Origin: Parahoeflea olei
Lineage (GTDB): Bacteria; Pseudomonadota; Alphaproteobacteria; Rhizobiales; Rhizobiaceae
Assembly (NCBI RefSeq): GCF_001703635.1
Contig: NZ_LQZT01000049.1
Span: 55,405-96,101, forward strand
Direction of reading: 5' to 3'
Length of the DNA stretch: 40,697 bases
The notes under the pieces are model-generated. The model was not told where the DNA came from. It ran no database searches and worked only from the letters and a program-made list of their open reading frames with translations. Position 1 is the first letter of the stretch. Each line of letters starts with the position of its first letter. Both the position numbers and the translations under genes were made by a program. Positions 16,108 through 26,555 of the stretch are shown here, in pieces.

Positions 16108-16202
16108 GCCGTTTTCCCGTGACTGACCCGTCATATAGGCCAATTCGTCCGGCTGTGCACCCCGGATCGGCGCGTTTGACGGAGAGACGGGGGCGGCGCG
16201 AT

Positions 16203-16241
16203 AAAAAACGCCGCCGGGAGGAAGGGCAGGTCCCGGCGGCG
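16203..16241 (-). terminator. Rho-independent terminator of the DUF5330 gene
   Basis: Perfect 11-bp stem CGCCGCCGGGA / TCCCGGCGGCG with an 11-nt loop. On the minus strand it is followed by six Ts (A run 16203-16208). It separates the DUF5330 transcript from sufE. The rest of 16108-16393 holds short ATGGCATGA-like repeats only. Confidence 0.88.
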
Positions 16242-16393
16242 GCGCATCGAGTGCGGCTTGAGGTGGCAGTGACAGGCATCATGGCATGAATGGCGTCATG
16301 GCATGATGGCATCGATGGCGGATCCTTCGCCTCGTCACGCCGGCTGTCGCACCGGCGGTGGAGGCAGGGCGGGTCCGGACCCTGAAGGCGTGT

Positions 16394-16768
16394 CTACTCG
16401 GTCTGCGTGGCGGTGTGCGTGGCGGGCAGGGACCCGGTGACGAGGTCCCGGTCGCCGCCGGCCACTTCCGTCATCGCAGCCGTGTCGGAGTCGGAGAACT
16501 GGGAATCAAGGAACTGATAGGCGATGCGCGCGCCTTCGCGGGCACGGATGCCGAGGGCCGCGAAGGTCTCGGAGCCGGTCGCGCAGACATCTGGCTTGCG
16601 CACGCAGATCTGGCGGATGTCCTCGAAGGCTTCGACGGCCGCGGCCACGCTCTGGCCGACTTCCAGCGGCGGCGCCTTGTCGAGCGCCTCCTTCGAGCCC
16701 GAATCCAAAAACGGCAAGGTGATCAACACCAGCGAGAACCAGAAACTTCCCTTGATCAGAAACCACAT
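16394..16768 (-). CDS. DUF5330-domain protein (small exported or membrane-anchored)
   Basis: A 124-residue protein with one N-terminal hydrophobic helix (MWFLIKGSFWFSLVLITLPFL) and a soluble part with two cysteines in IRQICVRKPDVCATG, probably a periplasmic disulfide. It matches the DUF5330 group common in Hyphomicrobiales; function unknown. The ATG at 16768 follows AGGAAGG. Its upstream region contains a perfect palindrome at 16888-16899. Confidence 0.75.
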   Translation of the reverse strand: MWFLIKGSFWFSLVLITLPFLDSGSKEALDKAPPLEVGQSVAAAVEAFEDIRQICVRKPDVCATGSETFAALGIRAREGARIAYQFLDSQFSDSDTAAMTEVAGGDRDLVTGSLPATHTATQTE

Positions 16769-16887
16769 GATCGTGCCCTTCCTGTTGCCCGCCATCTTTG
16801 GGCGGGGGTGTCCGGGTTGTCCCGAACTTGACAGGCATCATGCTCGCCAAACTTCAAGGCCGATTTGAAGCGGAGACGCGGTTTTGA

Positions 16888-16899
16888 GACAAATTTGTC
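16888..16899. promoter_or_regulatory. 12-bp perfect palindrome in the divergent gap
   Basis: GACAAATTTGTC lies about 120 bp upstream of the DUF5330 start, in the 449-bp gap 16769-17217. It could be an operator. Apart from this and the CtrA-like box near 17147, the gap shows no gene; frames across it lack ribosome sites. Confidence 0.35.
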
Positions 16900-17146
16900 G
16901 AAAATTTTAGCGATTCGCCCCGTGCCCGGATTTGCCCGGGCGGCCAGACGGCCCGCCCCCCGGTTCGCCCGCCTGTCGCGGGACCTGCGGCGCGGCGGAA
17001 TCGGCGGATTTGCGGGTGTGCGGCGGCAGGCCGGGCCCTGCCTGCGGGGCGGGAAAGCACTGGTTAACCATGTTCGCCAAAGCCCGGCGCCCGGCCCTGC
17101 CGCAGGGGCGGATTCGACCGGTTTCGGACCTGCTCCGGCCCCCGGC

Positions 17147-17161
17147 TTATCCTTTCCTTAA
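17147..17161 (+). promoter_or_regulatory. CtrA-box-like motif before the histidine kinase gene
   Basis: TTAT-N7-TTAA matches seven of eight positions of the CtrA consensus TTAA-N7-TTAA. It lies 57 bp before the GTG start. CtrA is the alphaproteobacterial cell-cycle master regulator; binding is inferred only. Confidence 0.45.
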
Positions 17162-17217
17162 GTCGCCACTGGCAGACTCGGTTCAACCAAAAGACTGCGG
17201 CGTGTCTGGATTCGGCA

Positions 17218-19060
<1,843 letters not shown>

Positions 19061-19086
<26 letters not shown>

Positions 19087-20056
19087 TGTGTTTGCGGACG
19101 AACCCGGCCCCGGTCGCGCGATCCTGCGCGCGCTGGGCGAGATTGTCTCCCGCCATCCTTCGCTTGCCGGCGGTGGCGTGGCCTTCAGCGTCATCTTCGG
19201 GTTCGTGGCGGCCAATGCCCTGTGGCACCAGCCCGGCCAGCACCCCGCGCCGATCCTGAAGACGCGCGAGATCGCCGAGCCCGCCACCCCCACCGCGCGC
19301 GCCGACCAGCCCGCCCGCAGCACGCCGGGAGCTGCGCTTCCGCTTGCAGACGGCGTGCCCGCGCGCACCGTCACCACGTTCCGGATCGAACGCAGCGACG
19401 AGACCCCGACCGCCTCGATCCCGGTTCCGGTGGTCGACCAGGGAACGCCGCCCGCCGCGAGCGCCCCGCGCCCGGCCGCCGATCCGGTGCTGAGCCGGAT
19501 CCAGACGATCCTGAGCGCGCAGGGGCTTTACAGCGGAGGCATCGACGGCCTGATGGGGCCGAAATCCGCGGCCGCGATCCGCGCCTGGGAAAAGGCCAAT
19601 GGTTATGTCGAAACCGGCGAGCCGACGCCGGCCTTGCTCAAGGTGATGGACACGCGGCCGACGATCGGCGACCTGATTGAAAGTGCGGCCAAGACGCCGG
19701 CGCCGGCCGCAGCCGCGCCCGCCCGGCGCAGCGAGCCGCCGGTCAGCCTCGCGGGCCTGAAAGACGTGCCGGCGCCCGCGCCGCGTCCGCGCGCCACGCC
19801 GGCGAGCGCCACGGCCGGCGACACCACCCCGCCCATGGCGGTGCCCGCCGTCGATGTCCCCAGACCCAACGAACTGGTGCGGCGCATCCAGGCGGGCCTT
19901 TCCAACATCGCCTATGCCGACATTGCCGTCGACGGGGTCGCCGGCGCCGAAACGCGCGCGGCCATCGGCGCCTTCGAGAAGCACTATCGCCTGCCGGTCA
20001 CCGGCGAGCCGAACCAGACCGTGCTCGACAAGCTGATCGAGATCGGCGCCCTGTGA
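19061..20056 (+). CDS. Membrane-anchored protein with two peptidoglycan-binding domains
   Basis: A 331-residue protein: short cytoplasmic N-terminus, one membrane helix (about residues 38-54), a Pro/Ala-rich linker, a first PG_binding_1 domain (about 143-196: RIQTILSAQGLYSGGIDGLMGPKSAAAIRAWEKANG), a second linker and a second PG-binding domain (about 270-330: RRIQAGLSNIAYADIAVDGVAGAETRAAIGAFEKHY). No catalytic domain is present, so it probably tethers the inner membrane to the wall. It overlaps the kinase gene, implying co-expression and possibly a shared cell-envelope or division role. Confidence 0.87.
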
Positions 20057-20063
20057 GCGCGAC

Positions 20064-20405
20064 GTGAGGCTCAAGGCCGAGGTTTTCGTGGCGGCGCTCA
20101 CCCGCCGCCTGTTCGCCGAGGGGGCAATGGCCGCCATCGAGCGCCGCGGTGCGGCGGAAGCCGGCGCGATCTTCGTCCGCGTGCGCCATCGCGACGGCAC
20201 CGAGAGCCTCGCGGCCCCGGCGCCGCAGTCCGTCTTCGAGGACGATCATCCGGTCATGCGCCTGTTCGAGATGCGCAAGACCCGCGTGCCGGAGGCCGAG
20301 ATCAGCGAAGTCCTGGCCCGTGAAAGGCGCTTCGACCCCGATATCTGGGTGGTCGAAATCGAAACCGACCGGCCGGAAGACTATCTCGACCTCGCGGAAG
20401 GCTAG
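20064..20405 (+). CDS. DUF1491-family protein
   Basis: A 113-residue protein matching DUF1491: KAEVFVAALTRRLFAEG at the start, then GAIFVRVRHRDGTESLAAPAPQ and FDPDIWVVEIE. A small alpha/beta fold of unknown function. GTG start seven bases after the previous stop, so it ends the kinase operon. Confidence 0.85.
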   Translation: MRLKAEVFVAALTRRLFAEGAMAAIERRGAAEAGAIFVRVRHRDGTESLAAPAPQSVFEDDHPVMRLFEMRKTRVPEAEISEVLARERRFDPDIWVVEIETDRPEDYLDLAEG

Positions 20406-20507
20406 CGCATCCGTAGCCCCGCCGCGCCGTGGGCCTGCAAAAAGATGTGAAATTCCAGATCCTTGGAGGGCCTTTTGTGAGGACAGTTGGCGCATGGCCC
20501 GCAAGGC

Positions 20508-20885
20508 TCAGCCTTCGAGCACCTTCCGCATCAGGTCGAGATGCTCCATCGTCAATGGCTTTTCGAAGTAGTTCCTGACGAAATAATACTCGGCGGCGCG
20601 TTTGCGGTCCTGGTCGAGCAACGAACTCGTCAGCATCGCCACCACCGGCACATGATGGTCGAAATCGGCGGCGTAGCGGTCGAGGAATTCGAAGCCGTTC
20701 ATGATCGGCATGTTGATGTCGAGAATGATCGCGTCGGGCGTCTTCCTGGACAGGATCTCGAGCGCTTCGCGGCCGTTGAAAGCGGCCGTCGTCTCGATCG
20801 ACGGATCGTATTTGCGGATCGTGTATTCGCAGATGAACTGGTCTGCGTCGTCGTCGTCAACGACCAGGATGTTTCGCATCGGCAT
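20508..20885 (-). CDS. Single-domain response regulator (CheY-like)
   Basis: A 125-residue receiver with no output domain. Acidic pocket D10-D13, phosphoacceptor D56 in ILDINMP, T86 in AMLTSS, K109 in FEKPLT. It resembles regulators paired with PAS-rich bacteriophytochrome-like kinases. Start at 20885 follows AGGGAGAG; an ATG six bases later is possible. It overlaps the 3' end of the upstream kinase gene by 29 bases, so it is that kinase's likely partner. Confidence 0.92.
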   Translation of the reverse strand: MPMRNILVVDDDDADQFICEYTIRKYDPSIETTAAFNGREALEILSRKTPDAIILDINMPIMNGFEFLDRYAADFDHHVPVVAMLTSSLLDQDRKRAAEYYFVRNYFEKPLTMEHLDLMRKVLEG

Positions 20886-22800
20886 CGGTCTCTCCCTGAG
20901 GCAATTCGACAGCAAAGCTGCTGCCCTTCTCAAGCGCTTCGTAGGTCACGGTCCCGTTCAGCGCTTCCGTGCTTTTCTTCAGTATATACAGTCCCAACCC
21001 GCTTCCGAATGCCCTGTCGGGGTGAAACCGCCTGAACATGCCGAACACCATCGGCCGCGCCTCCGGGGGAATCCCGAGGCCGTTGTCGATGAAGGCGATG
21101 CGGACGGTGCCGGAGTGGTGGCGCGTGGAAATCAGCAGCCTTGGCTCCGCTTCGTCGGGATCGCGGTACTTGATGGCGTTCGACAGGAGGCTGGCGATGA
21201 TCATGCGGAACTTGACCGGCTTGCAGACAAGCCACAAGCCGGGCTCGATGTCGCATTCGATCCGGACCTCGGAAAAGCCTTCGAGATGCGACAGCCCATC
21301 CCTGGTCTCGGCGATCACCGCGTCCACCGACAATCGCACCGGGTCTTCCACCAGAAGCCGGCTGCGGGTGACGGCGATGATGTTCTGGATCAGCGCCTCC
21401 AGCCGCTCGCTGTTGGTCTCGAGCCGGCGCAGCGTGGCCGACAGCATGTCATGGTCGTCCTTTTCCAGGAGGTCCCGGGCAATCCGCACCAGGCCGAGCG
21501 ACGAGGCGATCGGCGAGCGCAGGTCATGCGACGTGCGATAGGCGAATTCCTCAAGCTCTCCATTGGCCTCCAGCAGTTGGGCCTCGGCGCGCTTGCGCAC
21601 GGAAATGTCCCGCACGATGCCGCTGTAGAACACGCCGTTCGCAAGCGAGATGCGTGCGACCGCGAGGTCGAGGGGAAACACCGAACCGTCCTTGCGCAGC
21701 CCTTCCATCTCGCGGCCGATGCCGATGATCTTGGCCTCGCCGGTGCGATGGTAATTGGCGATGTAGCTGTCGTGATGATCGCTGTAGTGCCGGGGCATCA
21801 GCATCTTGACATTGCGCCCGATCATCTCGTCGCGGCGGTATCCGAACATCTTCTCGCAGGCCGGGTTGACGGACAGGATCGTGCCGCCGGTATCGATTGA
21901 GACGATGCCATCGACAGCGTTGTCGATGATGCCTGCGAGTTCCGCCTTGCTCGCGGCCAGCGCGGCCGCCGACCGGCGGTAGCGCTGCGAATACCAGAAC
22001 GCATAGCCGGCGAGGCTGAGATAGATCAGGCCGGAGACCAGGATCAGCGTGGACAGGGTATGAAGCGTCTGCTGTCCCTCGCCGGGATAGAGTGCGAGGC
22101 GCATTTCCTGGGCACGGAATTCGAGATAGGTGAGGGCGAGAACCGCGAGATAGGCGAGGATAGCCGCACCGGCAATCGTGAGCCGGACATGGTTGGCGCT
22201 GCGCCCGGCCCCCAGATAGATCAGGCCGCCGCCCAGAAGCAGGAAGCCGAAGCTGGTATGCGGCGACATCCGTGCGGGGCCGAACCAATCATGCGCCCGG
22301 TCGATCTGCACGGCATAGCCGAGGAGGGCCACGGTTGCTATGCCGAGGACGATGAAACCGAGGGCAAGCCGCGCCTGGCTCGCATATCTGATCCGGGGAA
22401 GGGCGATGCCGATGGCCGAGAGCAGGAAGCACAGCGCCGTGTTGGGCGCCATCCGGCCGGGCGCGCGCGTGCCGACGGCCACGAACGGGGTGTTGAACAA
22501 GGTATCGACGCCGACCGTGGCACCGCTGAGATCCTGGTAGAGCGAAAGCGCCGCCACCAGGGCGGTGGCCGCAGTGAGCGCGTAGACAAGGAGCGTCTTG
22601 CCATAGGCCGCCAGGATGAAGCTCAGCCCCAGCATCACCAGGCACAGCGCGGTGTTGAACTGCATCGCCAGGATGACCGGCGCCTTCTGGGCCACCTGTT
22701 CGAGCCGCAACCACCAAAGGCTGATGACGGTCAGGCCGATCATCACGCAGACAGATCCGATGCCGATTGCCGCCGGGCCTCTGTACAGGTTTCGGTTCAC
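20857..22800 (-). CDS. Membrane sensor histidine kinase with FixL-like heme-type PAS domain
   Basis: A 647-residue kinase. Residues 1 to about 275 hold roughly eight membrane helices in an integral sensor-like domain. Residues about 287-400 are a PAS domain closely resembling FixL: H343 in the HHDSYI segment aligns with the FixL heme-ligand histidine, and R363 in IIGIGR, exactly 20 residues later, with FixL R220. H425 in YRTSHDLRSP is the phosphoacceptor, followed by an HATPase with NAIKYRD, DNGLGIP and GSGLGLYILKKS. GTG start follows GGGAGAGGAC. Oxygen or redox sensing is inferred from the PAS residues; many PAS domains with this motif have not been tested for heme. Confidence 0.88.
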   Translation of the reverse strand: MNRNLYRGPAAIGIGSVCVMIGLTVISLWWLRLEQVAQKAPVILAMQFNTALCLVMLGLSFILAAYGKTLLVYALTAATALVAALSLYQDLSGATVGVDTLFNTPFVAVGTRAPGRMAPNTALCFLLSAIGIALPRIRYASQARLALGFIVLGIATVALLGYAVQIDRAHDWFGPARMSPHTSFGFLLLGGGLIYLGAGRSANHVRLTIAGAAILAYLAVLALTYLEFRAQEMRLALYPGEGQQTLHTLSTLILVSGLIYLSLAGYAFWYSQRYRRSAAALAASKAELAGIIDNAVDGIVSIDTGGTILSVNPACEKMFGYRRDEMIGRNVKMLMPRHYSDHHDSYIANYHRTGEAKIIGIGREMEGLRKDGSVFPLDLAVARISLANGVFYSGIVRDISVRKRAEAQLLEANGELEEFAYRTSHDLRSPIASSLGLVRIARDLLEKDDHDMLSATLRRLETNSERLEALIQNIIAVTRSRLLVEDPVRLSVDAVIAETRDGLSHLEGFSEVRIECDIEPGLWLVCKPVKFRMIIASLLSNAIKYRDPDEAEPRLLISTRHHSGTVRIAFIDNGLGIPPEARPMVFGMFRRFHPDRAFGSGLGLYILKKSTEALNGTVTYEALEKGSSFAVELPQGETDADAKHPGR

Positions 22801-22906
22801 GTCCTCTCCCTGTGATGTGCTGCTGGACGCACCCGGATCCGGGCGCGTCGAACAGCGAACGTGAATGCGGATTAGATAGTTCTAATTCTTTTGGCGCAAC
22901 CCGTCC

Positions 22907-22938
22907 GCACAGGTTGTTTTACGTTAAACAACCTGTGC
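22907..22938. other. 13-bp perfect inverted repeat (hairpin or operator)
   Basis: Arms GCACAGGTTGTTT and AAACAACCTGTGC enclose the 6-nt TACGTT. It lies between the end of the DUF2336 gene (23056, minus) and the start of the kinase gene (22800, minus). No T run follows on either strand, so it is either a transcript hairpin or a protein-binding palindrome controlling the kinase gene. Confidence 0.6.
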
Positions 22939-23055
22939 TGAGCCGTAAAATACAGGAGGTTTCAACAGGAATGTCAGAAAACCCGGGGCCGGCATCGCGG
23001 TTGTGCTGCGAATCACCTGGCGGAAACGGTGCCGGGCGAAGGCGCCGCGCGGCCG

Positions 23056-24363
23056 TCAGCCGTGCTTGCGCGCGGCCTTGCCAGAGTCCCTGCCAGAGTC
23101 CTTCCCAGCGTCCTTGCCTGCGTCCTGCCGCGGCCGGGTCTGGACCGGGTCGCGGCGAACCGGCTTGCCTTCGGCGAGCGCCGGGACGTGGAGGCTGCCG
23201 CCGGTGGTGTAGCGGTCGGCGCGCTGCCAGGCTTGCAGCCGGACAAGGCAGAGTTCCGGATCGAGCCCGGCAACCAGTTCCGCGGCGAGCGTTTTTGGCG
23301 CCGCGGGCTCGGCCAGATGCGGAAAGAAGCTTTCCAGCGCCGCGTTGATGGTGGCGACCGGCGCGCCGAGCGCGATCATCGCGGTGGCGAGCTGGCGGCC
23401 CGAAAGATCCATCATGATGCGCTCGGCGAGCGGGTAGCTCGCATCCATCGCATCGGCAAGGGCGGTGGCAAACCAGCTTTCCTGGTTCGGCCGGGCGTGG
23501 CGCGTGAGCCGGTCGATCCTGGGGTCGGGCAGGGGCGCGGACCGGGACGCGGGTATCGCTCCCTTCTTCGCGCGCGTGCTCGTCGGCCGGTTGAGCGGCT
23601 GCGCCGGCGCGCGCATGCCCACGGTCGGGACGGGAAGCCGGGCGGGACGCCGCAGCGCCGGGGTTGCGGGCGCGTCGGCGTCATCGGACGCCGCAGCTGC
23701 GCCGCGGCGCACGGGGTCGGTGCGGCCGGCCTTGCGCACCGCAAGGGCGCGCAACTCGGCCCGCAATTGTTCGCTCGGGTCGAGCGGCGGGGCGGCGACC
23801 ACCGGGCGGCCGGAGGGGCGGCCGTGATCGGCCGGGGGCGCCGACGGGGCCGGAATGGCAGGCGCTGGCGCGACTTCGGGCGCCGGCGCGGCGCCGGGGG
23901 CCAGCGACGGATCGGGGATCAGCCCGCGCAGGATCAGGAGCCCGTCCACCGAGGGATCATTGAGGCGCCGGAGCGTCATGATCGCCTGCGGCGAGAGGTC
24001 GGAGCGGCGGGCGGCGGCGCGGGCATGCGGCGCACCCCGGCGCAGCACGGCGCGCGCCAGCGTGCTTTCCTTGAGTCGCGGGTAATGGGCGATGAAGGGG
24101 GCGGCAATCGCGATCGGTTCGTTGACCAGCATCTCGACCACGTCGTCCGGCACATGCGCGATCCGCGACAGGGTTGCCGAGGCAGTGCGACGCACATCGG
24201 GGCTGGCGGCGGCATAGAGCGGCATGAACAGGCGCGAAAACCGCACGAGATCCTGGCGCGACGGGTGCTCGAGACATTCCAGGCCACTGATCGCGGCCAT
24301 CAGCACCGCATCCTTGCGGCGATGCGGATCAGACCGTTCGAGGTCGCGGAAATTGTCGGACAC
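23056..24363 (-). CDS. DUF2336-domain protein (HEAT-like repeats, disordered linker)
   Basis: A 435-residue soluble protein. Residues about 20-145 form HEAT-like helices typical of DUF2336 (FSRLFMPLYAAASPDVRRTASATLSRIAHVPDDVVEMLVNEPIAIAAPFI). Residues about 160-280 are a Pro/Ala/Arg-rich linker; a second helical region (LADAMDASYPLAERIMMDLSGRQLATAMIALG) follows. The tail is a short Gly-Lys-Asp repeat ending in KAARKHG. DUF2336 proteins are linked to cell-cycle or signalling functions in alphaproteobacteria, without a defined activity. GTG start; a CtrA-like box lies 55 bp upstream. Confidence 0.82.
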   Translation of the reverse strand: MSDNFRDLERSDPHRRKDAVLMAAISGLECLEHPSRQDLVRFSRLFMPLYAAASPDVRRTASATLSRIAHVPDDVVEMLVNEPIAIAAPFIAHYPRLKESTLARAVLRRGAPHARAAARRSDLSPQAIMTLRRLNDPSVDGLLILRGLIPDPSLAPGAAPAPEVAPAPAIPAPSAPPADHGRPSGRPVVAAPPLDPSEQLRAELRALAVRKAGRTDPVRRGAAAASDDADAPATPALRRPARLPVPTVGMRAPAQPLNRPTSTRAKKGAIPASRSAPLPDPRIDRLTRHARPNQESWFATALADAMDASYPLAERIMMDLSGRQLATAMIALGAPVATINAALESFFPHLAEPAAPKTLAAELVAGLDPELCLVRLQAWQRADRYTTGGSLHVPALAEGKPVRRDPVQTRPRQDAGKDAGKDSGRDSGKAARKHG

Positions 24364-24417
24364 AGGGCACCTTACTCACACGCAGCGGGACAGGTAGATC
24401 AAATTAGATCAAAACCG

Positions 24418-24432
24418 TTAGCAAAGCGTTAA
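24418..24432 (-). promoter_or_regulatory. CtrA-box-like motif before the DUF2336 gene
   Basis: TTAG-N7-TTAA, seven of eight matches to the CtrA consensus, 55 bp upstream of the GTG start on the minus strand. Bases 24433-24735 contain no convincing gene; short frames there lack ribosome sites and similarity. Confidence 0.4.
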
Positions 24433-24735
24433 GCATTTTCCCCGGGTTTCGCAAAGCCAGGCTTTTCAGGGACTTAACGGCGATCAGCGGGGAGGGAGGC
24501 GAGACTGCGCCCCGGTGCCTGGAGGGCGCGTTGTGCCGGTTTCTGACGCAACTGCAGGTGGGCTCCCGGGCTTCGTCGAAGCCGGGATGCGGGTCGGGGT
24601 CAAGCCCTTGCGCAGGCCAGTGCCACGGGGGGACGGCGAGCGCGGCGGCGCAGTCGGCCCCTGGGTTCCGGCCAGTATTTCCAAGGCTCGCTGCACCAGG
24701 CTTAAAAGCAGGGGGGCAAATGGGTCGGGTTTATG

Positions 24736-24750
24736 TTAGCAACCTGTTAA
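24736..24750 (+). promoter_or_regulatory. CtrA-box-like motif before the small-protein gene
   Basis: TTAG-N7-TTAA, seven of eight consensus positions, 13 bp before the FNR/FixK box of the same gene. Confidence 0.4.
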
Positions 24751-24762
24751 CCAAGACATGGC

Positions 24763-24776
24763 TTGATGGAAATCAA
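24763..24776 (+). promoter_or_regulatory. FNR/FixK box upstream of the small-protein gene
   Basis: TTGAT-GGAA-ATCAA is a perfect match to the FNR/FixK/Anr consensus TTGAT-N4-ATCAA. A TATTTC sequence centred 32 bp downstream fits the -10 of a class II activated promoter, predicting a start near 24811 and a 19-nt leader before the ATG at 24830. Confidence 0.7.
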
Positions 24777-24829
24777 CGAAGGAGACAACTGTCGAGCGTA
24801 TTTCTTCATCCAGACCATTGGAGACCAAT

Positions 24830-25102
24830 ATGGCGACAATACTGACCTTTGACCGTGCGCGGTGCCGGGTTCCGATGCAGTCCCGGAGCAAGGCGGGCAC
24901 GACCACGGCCCAGATCCTTTTCTTCACCGGCATTCGCCGCGAGCCGCTGAAACTGAGCTACGCGCCACACCCGGAGCGGGCGGACGCGCCGGTCCGCCGC
25001 GATCCGGACGGACATCCGCCGCGCCATCCCGAGCCGATGTTCGATGACGGGGTCCCGCAGAAGCCGGGCCGCGCCAAGCGCCGCAATGCCAAGAGCCGAT
25101 GA
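24830..25102 (+). CDS. Small conserved-looking protein with ILFFTG motif
   Basis: A 90-residue basic protein of unknown function. The N-terminus MATILTFDRARCRVP and the segment TTAQILFFTGIRREPLKL resemble small hypothetical proteins widespread in rhizobia; the rest is Pro/Arg/His-rich and probably disordered. ATG at 24830 follows GGAGA at six bases; an in-frame TTG lies four codons earlier. Both a FixK box and a CtrA-like box precede it, which supports that it is a real, regulated gene. Confidence 0.65.
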   Translation: MATILTFDRARCRVPMQSRSKAGTTTAQILFFTGIRREPLKLSYAPHPERADAPVRRDPDGHPPRHPEPMFDDGVPQKPGRAKRRNAKSR

Positions 25103-25196
25103 CCGGGGGTGCGGGCGGCGCTGTTGGGGACGGCGCCGCCCGCGGTCCGGGGGCGGGCATTCGGGCGTAGTGCTGCCGGCGCGGACGCCGGCATTT

Positions 25197-26474
25197 TCAT
25201 GATTTCAGCTTGTGCATCGCCAGCATCTTCATGATGGCGTTTTCGTAATAGGTTTCGGTGATGCCCTTGCGCACCTTGCGCAGGAAGTATTTCTCGAAGG
25301 CGACCTTGGCGAGATGCACCCACATGCCTTCGCCGGCCCAGTTGACGTTGCGCGGCGGGTTCTGCGGTTGCGCGAGGAACGCCACGCCGCGGTCGCCGAA
25401 ATCGGCCAGGCAGAAGGCGTTCCAGGTCGCCTGTTCGGTCGGCTCCCCGCCGAGAATGAGCGTCTTGATGTTGCGCGCGGTGGCAAGCACCATGCTCTCG
25501 ATCATGTAGCCGGTCTTCGGCACGCCGGTCGGCACCGGGGTCTGTTCCAGCGGCGGAATGGCGATCGCCACGCCGATGCCGAAGATGTTGGGGTATTTCG
25601 GATTGCGCTGGTGCTTGTCGACGATGACGAAGCCGCGCGGATTGACGAGCCCCTCGATGCCGCGCAGGGCCGCGATGCCGCGGAACGCGGGCAGCAGCAT
25701 GGCATATTTGAAATCGAGGCTGTGGGCCTTCTTCTCGCTGCCGTCGTCGTTGAGCTCGCGGATATGCATCGTGCCCGGTTCGACCCTGTCGACCATGGCG
25801 TTGGTGATCCAGCGCACGCTGCGATCGCGCAGTTCGTGCTCGAGCATGCCCTTGGTGTCGCCGACGCCGCCGAGCCCGAGATGGCCGATATAGGGTTCGG
25901 CGGTGACGAAGGTCATCGGCACCCGGTCGCGCAGTTTGCGCGTGCGCAGCTCCTTTTCCAGGATCATCAGATATTCGTAGGCCGGGCCGTAGCAGGAGGC
26001 CCCTTGCGCGGCGCCGACGACGATCGGGCCGGGATCGGCGCAGAAGGCCTCGAAGGCGGTATTGGCCTGCTCCGCATGGGCGAGCGTGCAGACCGACTGG
26101 GTGTGGCCTTCGGGGCCAAAGCCTTCGATCTCGTCGAAGGCGAGCTCCGGCCCCGTCGCGATCACCAGATAATCGTAATCGACGAGGCGCCCGTCCTCGA
26201 GCTCGATGCGGTTGTCCTCCGGACGCAGCTTCTTCGCCGCGCCCAGGACGAAGTCGATGCCGTGCTTGCGCATCAGCGGCGCGAGCTCGACGGTGATGTC
26301 CTTCTCCGTGCGCCAGCCCACGCCCACCCAGGGGTTGGAGGGCGTGAAGTGGAAGCTCGGGGTCTTGCTCACGAGCGTGACCTGCTGGCTGCTGCCCAGT
26401 TCCGCCTTGAGGTCGTAGACCATGGACACGCCGCCCAGGCCCGCGCCGAGCACAACGATGTTCGCCTTCTTCAT
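25197..26474 (-). CDS. sqr: Sulfide:quinone oxidoreductase, type I
   Basis: A 425-residue FAD enzyme that oxidises sulfide to polysulfide sulfur and reduces membrane quinone. N-terminal Rossmann motif VVLGAGLGGVS; all three redox cysteines are kept: C129 (SVCTLAHAEQ), C161 (GASCYGPAYE) and C355 (NAFCLADFGDRG), matching the spacing of Acidithiobacillus SQR as I recall it. PVPTGVPKTGYMIESM and the C-terminal WVHLAKVAFEKYFLRKVRKG amphipathic membrane-binding region are also typical. ATG at 26474 follows GGGAGGA. It appears monocistronic; no persulfide dioxygenase or rhodanese gene is next to it. Roles: energy from sulfide or sulfide detoxification. Confidence 0.92.
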   Translation of the reverse strand: MKKANIVVLGAGLGGVSMVYDLKAELGSSQQVTLVSKTPSFHFTPSNPWVGVGWRTEKDITVELAPLMRKHGIDFVLGAAKKLRPEDNRIELEDGRLVDYDYLVIATGPELAFDEIEGFGPEGHTQSVCTLAHAEQANTAFEAFCADPGPIVVGAAQGASCYGPAYEYLMILEKELRTRKLRDRVPMTFVTAEPYIGHLGLGGVGDTKGMLEHELRDRSVRWITNAMVDRVEPGTMHIRELNDDGSEKKAHSLDFKYAMLLPAFRGIAALRGIEGLVNPRGFVIVDKHQRNPKYPNIFGIGVAIAIPPLEQTPVPTGVPKTGYMIESMVLATARNIKTLILGGEPTEQATWNAFCLADFGDRGVAFLAQPQNPPRNVNWAGEGMWVHLAKVAFEKYFLRKVRKGITETYYENAIMKMLAMHKLKS

Positions 26475-26510
26475 GTTGCAGTCCTCCCGTTGCCGGGCCT
26501 CTCGGCCCAT

Positions 26511-26545
26511 TCATATAGAATAATCCGAATATAAGGAGAAATACA
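26511..26545 (-). promoter_or_regulatory. AT-rich sqr promoter with repeated GAAT-type half-sites
   Basis: An AT-rich patch in GC-rich DNA with ATTC-ATATA-GAAT (26512-26524) and further GAATA copies. TATATT on the minus strand (26533-26528) is a good -10, 32 bp from the centre of the FNR/FixK box. The inverted repeat overlaps the predicted start site near 26521 and could bind an ArsR-type sulfide repressor such as BigR/SqrR; that is inference. Confidence 0.5.
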
Positions 26546-26555
26546 AGAAACATCC

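Noticed and set aside
22971..23348. Plus-strand frame with a good AGGAGG site, antisense to the DUF2336 3' end
   Set aside because: The spacing from AGGAGG to ATG is long, the product is Arg/Ala/Cys-rich without domains, and it runs wholly opposite a recognisable family gene.
24515..24739. 74-codon plus-strand frame in the gap before the small-protein gene
   Set aside because: No ribosome site or recognisable content, and it overlaps the CtrA-like promoter motif at its 3' end.
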